Shown in pieces: positions 31,431 to 35,778 of a DNA stretch of 35,778 nt. Under the pieces are notes generated by a model. It did not search any database. It saw nothing but the letters and a program-made list of their open reading frames with translations, and was not told the DNA's origin. Numbering within the stretch: position 1 is the first letter of the stretch; each line of letters starts with the position of its first letter. Position numbers and translations under genes: made by a program. This DNA comes from Myxococcales bacterium (GTDB taxonomy: Bacteria; Myxococcota_A; Bradymonadia; UBA4248): contig SFMP01000189.1 in NCBI GenBank assembly GCA_004554395.1, positions 1-35,778 on the forward strand. The letters run 5' to 3'.

Positions 31431-32957
31431 CTATCTGTTATCGAACAATTTTTGTTCGATCATCTTGACATTGAGTTCGAGTTCGCGATCGGTCTTGATG
31501 TCGTTTGTAATGCTCTGAACAGCGCTCATAATCGTCGTATGGTCGCGGTCGAAGGCCTGCCCGATGGCGGGTAAAGAGAGCGATGTGTGATTCCTCGCGA
31601 GGTACATGGCGACCTTGCGAGGACAACTGATTTCTTTTTTACGACAACGCCCCATGAGATCGTCGCGCGAAATGCCAAAATACGACGATACGCAATGTAT
31701 GATGAGGTCGACGTTGACGAGCTTTTGCGTCTTCTGATAGAAGGGCTCAATGAGTTTTTGAGCGAGTGCAAGGCTGATGCGCGTCTTTTGAGCGAGTGCG
31801 GCGCCGTTGATGCGCTTCACACAACCTTCGAGCTCGCGGACGTTTGTCGCCACTTTCGAAGCGATGTATTGGGCAACGTCGTCGGGAAGGAATATGCCTT
31901 CCGATCGGGATTTGGTGCGCAAAATCGCCAATCGCGTCTCGAAATCGGGCAACTGGATATCGAACCAACCATCGCAACAGAACCGAGATCGCATGCGCTC
32001 GTCGATATCTTTAATTTCGTTCGGGTGACGGTCACTCGTGAGAACGATTTGTTTTTCGTTCTCGATGAGATAGTTGAACGTGTGGAAGAATTCTTCTTGA
32101 GAACGCTGTTTGCCGGTCAAGAACTGGATATCGTCGACGAGTAAGACGTCGATATTGTCGCGAACTTTGGCACGAAATTCTGCCATTTTCCCCATCGACA
32201 TGTGCTCGACGCATTCGTTGACGAACTCTTCGCACGTCAAATACTTCACCCGCAGCATCGTCATATCGAGCAATTCGTTGCCGATGGCTTGGGCCAAGTG
32301 GGTTTTGCCCAATCCAGCACCGCCATAGATAAATAGCGGGTTATAGACTTTTGCAGGCTTGCTCGCGACGGCTTTCGCCGCGCAAAGAGCCATCTCGTTC
32401 GAGCTCCCGACGACGAATCCTTCGAATGTGTACTTCTGATTGACTTTGCTTTCGCGGCGAACGGTTTGCGAAACGACGAAGGGTTCGATTTCGTCGGAGT
32501 AATCGAACGAGGCATATCGCGGGGGCGCGATACTTTGCCCCATCGCACCTTGACCGATGCAAAAAGCAGCTGCTTTGTCTTCGACAGTCGAAAGATCTTC
32601 GACGTGGACGGGGTTTTCGGGAAAGGGCAAAAGACCGTTTGTCGGCTGTTTTGGCTCGGCTTGTGCCACTGGGGGCACGGGTGCTTCGGCGCCGATGAGC
32701 GAAAAGACCAGCTCGACGTCGTCGTCGTAGCCCTCACAGCGCAAGAGATCTTGCAAAATATCGAGCATTTTGACGCTCAGCGACGACTCGACGAAGCTCA
32801 GCGACGACTTCTCGGGAAGTCCTAATTCCCATTGCTTGTCTGTAATCCTCACACACGTCAATCCCGACAAATACGACATGTATCGGGGCTGAACGTGCTC
32901 CCGAATGGCGGCAAGATAACGCGTCCAAAGTTCTGTAGCGACGGATTTATTGGTCAT
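31431..32957 (-). CDS. dnaA: chromosomal replication initiator DnaA
   Basis: DnaA binds DnaA boxes at oriC, melts the AT-rich region and loads the helicase. The 508 residues show domain I (WTRYLAAIREHVQ), a long Pro/Glu-rich domain II with low conservation, an AAA+ domain III and DNA-binding domain IV. Domain III starts YTFEGFVVGSSNEMA and has Walker A GGAGLGKT at 212-219 and Walker B VLLVDDIQF at 271-279. Domain IV carries the signature FDRDHTTIMSAVQ around residue 472. I take the ATG at 32957; a TTG three codons upstream is rejected. Two promoter-like sequences precede it. The gene diverges from dnaN across oriC, whereas dnaA-dnaN is normally one co-directional unit. Confidence 0.98.
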   Translation of the reverse strand: MTNKSVATELWTRYLAAIREHVQPRYMSYLSGLTCVRITDKQWELGLPEKSSLSFVESSLSVKMLDILQDLLRCEGYDDDVELVFSLIGAEAPVPPVAQAEPKQPTNGLLPFPENPVHVEDLSTVEDKAAAFCIGQGAMGQSIAPPRYASFDYSDEIEPFVVSQTVRRESKVNQKYTFEGFVVGSSNEMALCAAKAVASKPAKVYNPLFIYGGAGLGKTHLAQAIGNELLDMTMLRVKYLTCEEFVNECVEHMSMGKMAEFRAKVRDNIDVLLVDDIQFLTGKQRSQEEFFHTFNYLIENEKQIVLTSDRHPNEIKDIDERMRSRFCCDGWFDIQLPDFETRLAILRTKSRSEGIFLPDDVAQYIASKVATNVRELEGCVKRINGAALAQKTRISLALAQKLIEPFYQKTQKLVNVDLIIHCVSSYFGISRDDLMGRCRKKEISCPRKVAMYLARNHTSLSLPAIGQAFDRDHTTIMSAVQSITNDIKTDRELELNVKMIEQKLFDNR

Positions 32958-33025
32958 GAGATCCAAGCTTATTCGTAAAAGAAAAAACGCACATTTGGCA
33001 AAAATCCCAAACGTCGCGAGCGCGA

Positions 33026-33054
33026 AAATTAGGTGATTCCCATGCGCTCGTCAA
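33026..33054 (-). promoter_or_regulatory. candidate dnaA promoter P1
   Basis: On the minus strand TTGACG (33049-33054) is followed after 17 bases by TAATTT (33026-33031), about 70 bases before the dnaA start. Confidence 0.5.
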
Positions 33055-33063
33055 TCGATTTGA

Positions 33064-33091
33064 ATATTACACCTACATGTAAAACAGTCAA
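33064..33091 (-). promoter_or_regulatory. candidate dnaA promoter P2
   Basis: On the minus strand TTGACT (33086-33091) is followed after 16 bases by TAATAT (33064-33069), just upstream of P1. Tandem dnaA promoters are common; neither is proven here. Confidence 0.45.
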
Positions 33092-33239
33092 ATGCCCTGA
33101 TTTCCTTGATTTGCGTGAATTTTCAAAATATACCAGAATTCCATTCGAGATTTTAACAAAATTCTGAATTTTCTCTTAATACGAAATATTATTCGATAGC
33201 ATTGCCGATGTAATAAAATTATACTCATAAAGTTGATGC

Positions 33240-33920
33240 ATTAGTGTGGATTATTCACAGAGTTTTTATTTTTATCGACTTTTTTGGCGTCGATTTTGAT
33301 ATATTTTGATACAATCAAAATTTCGCAATGAAATTTCGTTTTTTCGGCCATCTGAAAATTTTATAAAAAGAACAACGATTTTTTCTGAATATTCTGAGCC
33401 GTTTTTCGAAAAAATCGCAATTCAGACTTATCCACATCGACCTGTGGATAAGTCTGTGGATTTCCGATTTTTGGGGCAAATCCGAATAATTCGACAAAAC
33501 CGAAAGAAACCGAATATTCATCGGAATTAGTTCAGATAAAGCGTTTTTTCTGCAAATCCGATGCGCGCGCATCCATATTATAGAACGCTCGGCGGGCGAT
33601 GCAAGCAACAGATGCGAAGATTTGTCCACATGCGTTGTGGATAACTTTGTGATAAGTTGTGTATAGCATAAGATTCGATGTTTCTTATAATTTCGGAATA
33701 AAATTCTGAATTTTTGATAAAAATGACATAAAATTTTGGCTGTGGACAAAAATCAGGACAACTCCGTGGATAACGTTGTGGAAACCTGTGGGCAAAGTTG
33801 TGGATAACTTTTGAGGTTTTGAATTACCCACAGGCATCCACAAATCGTCCACAGTTCGCCCACATGCGCTTGGTTTGGGAATGGCTTTTGATTTGGGCGA
33901 TTTTGAGGTTATCCACAAAT
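33240..33920. other. chromosomal replication origin oriC
   Basis: The dnaA-dnaN intergenic region holds clustered DnaA boxes. Perfect TTATCCACA, in either orientation, lies at 33428-33436, 33443-33451 (inverted pair), 33636-33644, 33799-33807 and 33909-33917. One-mismatch or weaker versions lie at 33245-33253, 33251-33259, 33622-33630, 33741-33749, 33765-33773, 33787-33795, 33824-33832 and around 33845. The interval 33100-33420 is strongly AT-rich with long A and T runs and fits the unwinding element beside the first box cluster. Position between dnaA and dnaN, box density and AT content together make this a confident origin. Confidence 0.93.
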
Positions 33921-33982
33921 CCCCATGGTCTATGACGAAGACTGTATTTAAGATAAAAAAAGAGAGATGAATAAGAGTGATA

Positions 33983-34094
33983 ATCGAGCGGCGGTGCTGT
34001 TGGCGAATTGAGCGGGGAATGGGTGGGGCTGAGCTAGGGCATTGTAGGTGTTATCGAGCGGAGGTGCTGTTGGCGAATTGAGCGGGGAATGGGT
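33983..34094. repeat. 42-bp direct repeat next to oriC
   Basis: About 42 bases starting ATCGAGCGGxGGTGCTGTTG occur at 33983-34024 and 34053-34094, 70 bases apart and nearly identical. Part of it (GGCGAATTGAGCGG) recurs at 34382-34395, just before dnaN. They are G-rich and lie directly beside the dispersed element at 34130. No gene is seen in 33921-34422. Confidence 0.88.
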
Positions 34095-34129
34095 ACGGTG
34101 GGTGAATGGCTCGGGAATGGGAGGGGTAT

Positions 34130-34231
34130 GAGCCAGGGCGTTGCGGGCGCGGCGATTGAGCGCCTGCAGAGGGGGGAGCGGCGTATTGCCCGTAGGGCAA
34201 AAGCCGATGGGGGGGAGACTTCCCCCCCGCC
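34130..34231. repeat. dispersed G-rich element, copy 2
   Basis: This is the second copy of the element at 422-520, in the same orientation, ending in GGGGGGGAGACTTCCCCCCC. The inner inverted repeat is GCCCGTAGGGC. It lies between oriC and dnaN. The G-run to C-run hairpin is among the most stable in the window. Confidence 0.8.
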
Positions 34232-34422
34232 GTCGTACACCAAATCAAAAAGAGAGCCTGCGATGATGCGATTTTGTCTAAAGTGCTTGACGCTTTGGGC
34301 AGAATCATAGAAAAATAGGCGATAATTTTTGTGCCTTTGCGAAGCGCTTTTGATGTTGTCGGGCGGTGGCGCGTGTGGCACGGCGAATTGAGCGGTCAGC
34401 CGCGTAGCATGGGGTTAGTCGG

Positions 34423-35541
34423 ATGAAATTTGCGATAGATAGGGATGTTTTTCTCGGTGTTTTGAAGTGCGTCGATGGCGTTTGCCCGCCCAAGGGGAGT
34501 TTCGTTTCGCTGGCGTGTTGCCATATCGAAGCGACGAATAACAAGATCGTCGTGACGGGGACTGACTTGGAGCTGACGCTGCGCATCGTCGAGCAGGCGA
34601 CGGTGATGGAAGAGGGGAAGGCGATTATTCCGTCGCATCAGTTGCTCGAAATCGTGCAGAGCCAACCGGGAGGCGCGCAGGTGCTCATTTCGACCGAGGG
34701 GACGTCGACGATTATCACGTCGGGCAACTTCAAGTCGCGGTTGTCGAGCATGGACATCTTCGAGTATCCGCAGATTCAGAACCTCGATGCCGAAACGTGC
34801 CTCAAAGTGAGTGCGCTCGAGTTTAAGAAACTCATCAATAAGACGCGGTTTTGCATTTCGAAAGACAGCACGCGACAGGAGTTTACGGGCGTTTCGATGC
34901 GCGTGTCGCAAAATGGCTGCGTGCAAATGGCGTCGACCGACGGACACCGTTTGTCGTGTGTCGAGACGACGGCGACGATTTGTGGCACGCTGAGTTCGCG
35001 GCTCGAAAAGGGGATTATTCTGCCGCAGAAGGCTTTGAACGAATTTACGAAGTTCATTACCGATGGAGGCGACATCGAATTCGGCGTCGACTCGGCCGAG
35101 AAGAAGATTCTCGTTCGCATGGGCAATATGACGTATTTTGCGACGCGTATCGAAGGCGAATTCCCCGATTTTTCGAAAGTCATTCCGCCGCGCTTCGACC
35201 ATAAGGCGATTATTAGTCGCGAGGCGTTTTTGCAGATTCTCAATCGCGCGTCGATTTTCACCAATCGAAACCTCAATACGGTGAAGCTCGTTTTGTCGAG
35301 TGGTAGGGTAGAGATTTCGGCTTACGACCAGACGCGTGGCGAGATGAATGACTATATCGATGCCGATTATGAGGGAGCGGGCGTGACGGCGGGATTCAAT
35401 CAGAGCTATGTCGCCGATATCCTCAAAGTCATCGATGGCGATTATATTTCGTTCGAAATCATCGATATGGATTCGCCCGTCTTAATCCGCGATACGTCGT
35501 GCGATAAATACGACTTTATCGTGATGCCGATGCAACTGTAA
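34423..35541 (+). CDS. dnaN: DNA polymerase III beta subunit (sliding clamp)
   Basis: The clamp forms a ring that tethers DNA polymerase III to DNA. The 372 residues contain the three clamp domains. Recognisable parts are MKFAIDRDVFLGVLKCVDGV at the start, LELTLRI, the domain-2 FCISKDSTRQEFTGV and ASTDGHRLS, FPDFSKVIPPRFDH, and the C-terminal YDFIVMPMQL, equivalent to the E. coli end VMPMRL that contributes to the protein-binding pocket. The start follows a weak ribosome site (GGGGTTAGTCGG). It reads away from oriC in the direction of its fork, and its coding strand is G-rich, as expected for a leading-strand gene. recF and gyrB do not follow within the window; repeats do. Confidence 0.98.
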   Translation: MKFAIDRDVFLGVLKCVDGVCPPKGSFVSLACCHIEATNNKIVVTGTDLELTLRIVEQATVMEEGKAIIPSHQLLEIVQSQPGGAQVLISTEGTSTIITSGNFKSRLSSMDIFEYPQIQNLDAETCLKVSALEFKKLINKTRFCISKDSTRQEFTGVSMRVSQNGCVQMASTDGHRLSCVETTATICGTLSSRLEKGIILPQKALNEFTKFITDGGDIEFGVDSAEKKILVRMGNMTYFATRIEGEFPDFSKVIPPRFDHKAIISREAFLQILNRASIFTNRNLNTVKLVLSSGRVEISAYDQTRGEMNDYIDADYEGAGVTAGFNQSYVADILKVIDGDYISFEIIDMDSPVLIRDTSCDKYDFIVMPMQL

Positions 35542-35605
35542 GCCTTTGACCTCACCCATAACCCCTTGACCTCACCCCCTAACCCACTTTCCATAAATGA
35601 CGAGT

Positions 35606-35777
35606 GGGGATGGACATCTGCCTGTGGCAGATGTGAGATATTTGGCGAGGGGGAAAGACGCCCGCGGCGCGGGCGTGATTGATTTGGCAAGGGGGATGGA
35701 CATCTGCCTGTGGCAGATGTGAGATATTTGGCGAGGGGGAAAGACGCCCGCAGCGCGGGCGTGATTGATTTGGCAAG
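35606..35777. repeat. 86-bp tandem repeat, two units reaching the window edge
   Basis: Two copies, starting at 35606 and 35692, are nearly identical (one G/A change) and may continue beyond the window. Each carries two perfect hairpins: CATCTGCC/GGCAGATG with a 3-base loop, and ACGCCCGC/GCGGGCGT. Between them lies GAGATATTTGGCGAGGGGG. The second half resembles 19985-20013. Stretches before it (35548-35580) repeat TTGACCTCACCC twice. No gene is seen here. Confidence 0.93.
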
Positions 35778-35778
35778 G

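Noticed and set aside
33306..33530. Plus-strand frame within oriC
   Set aside because: It covers AT-rich sequence and DnaA boxes; composition is not protein-like.

Overview
The window reads as a chromosome segment of a Gram-negative, probably anaerobic bacterium of the broad Myxococcota/Bradymonadota ('deltaproteobacterial') type. This is inferred from gene style and not from any marker tree. The supporting signs are: exported lipoproteins with Cys-rich repeats of the CGxDGCGGxCGxC kind, a secreted SUMF1-type protein, a very large membrane protein with an NtrC-like AAA+/Fis tail, and HydF, a maturase that implies an [FeFe]-hydrogenase. Base composition is intermediate, with AT-rich and GC-rich islands. 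The right end carries a convincing replication origin, so the window covers roughly 33 kb on one side of oriC and 2 kb on the other.

Layout. 1-0.8 kb: the 5' part of an AAA-ATPase-like gene, a dispersed G-rich element and a 25-bp x5 tandem repeat. 0.8-5.6 kb: a housekeeping run clpX, era, der, smpB and a cold-shock-domain gene, tightly packed from era onward. 5.6-6.4 kb: rplC standing alone, away from any S10-type operon. 6.6-9.8 kb: a 1068-residue PDZ/multi-TM/AAA+/Fis-HTH protein whose AAA+ module looks degenerate. 9.8-11.7 kb: a repeat-ridden patch with a polyhydroxyalkanoate-system-like protein, an Rpn-type PD-(D/E)XK nuclease and a copied fragment of that nuclease gene. 11.9-16.0 kb: a Cys-rich zincin-like lipoprotein, a DnaQ-type exonuclease and hydF. 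16.2-19.9 kb: dnaK with an upstream hairpin array, then a double-SH3 protein. 20.1-23.3 kb: a SUMF1-type protein, a HAD phosphatase, a 41-bp x7 repeat array and a Cys-rich lipoprotein. 23.5-29.5 kb: a phosphohexomutase / SurA-N-like lipoprotein / dnaE operon. 29.7-31.2 kb: a small exported helical protein and a MoxR ATPase. 31.4-35.5 kb: dnaA, oriC and dnaN, with dnaA and dnaN divergent.

How it fits together. Translation and ribosome-rescue genes (era, der, smpB, rplC), proteostasis genes (clpX, dnaK) and replication genes (dnaE, dnaA, dnaN, a DnaQ-type exonuclease) are interleaved with lineage-specific envelope genes. Most genes left of the origin are on the + strand and so run head-on into the replication fork leaving oriC. 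The most unusual aspect is the number and variety of short repeats, nearly all in intergenic space: tandem arrays, dispersed hairpin elements, and copied gene tails or gene fragments. I found no CRISPR array, prophage, complete insertion sequence, rRNA or tRNA. No single locus is clearly a new defence or secretion system. The best candidates for undescribed biology are the AAA+/Fis membrane protein, the hairpin-repeat families and the double-SH3 protein.
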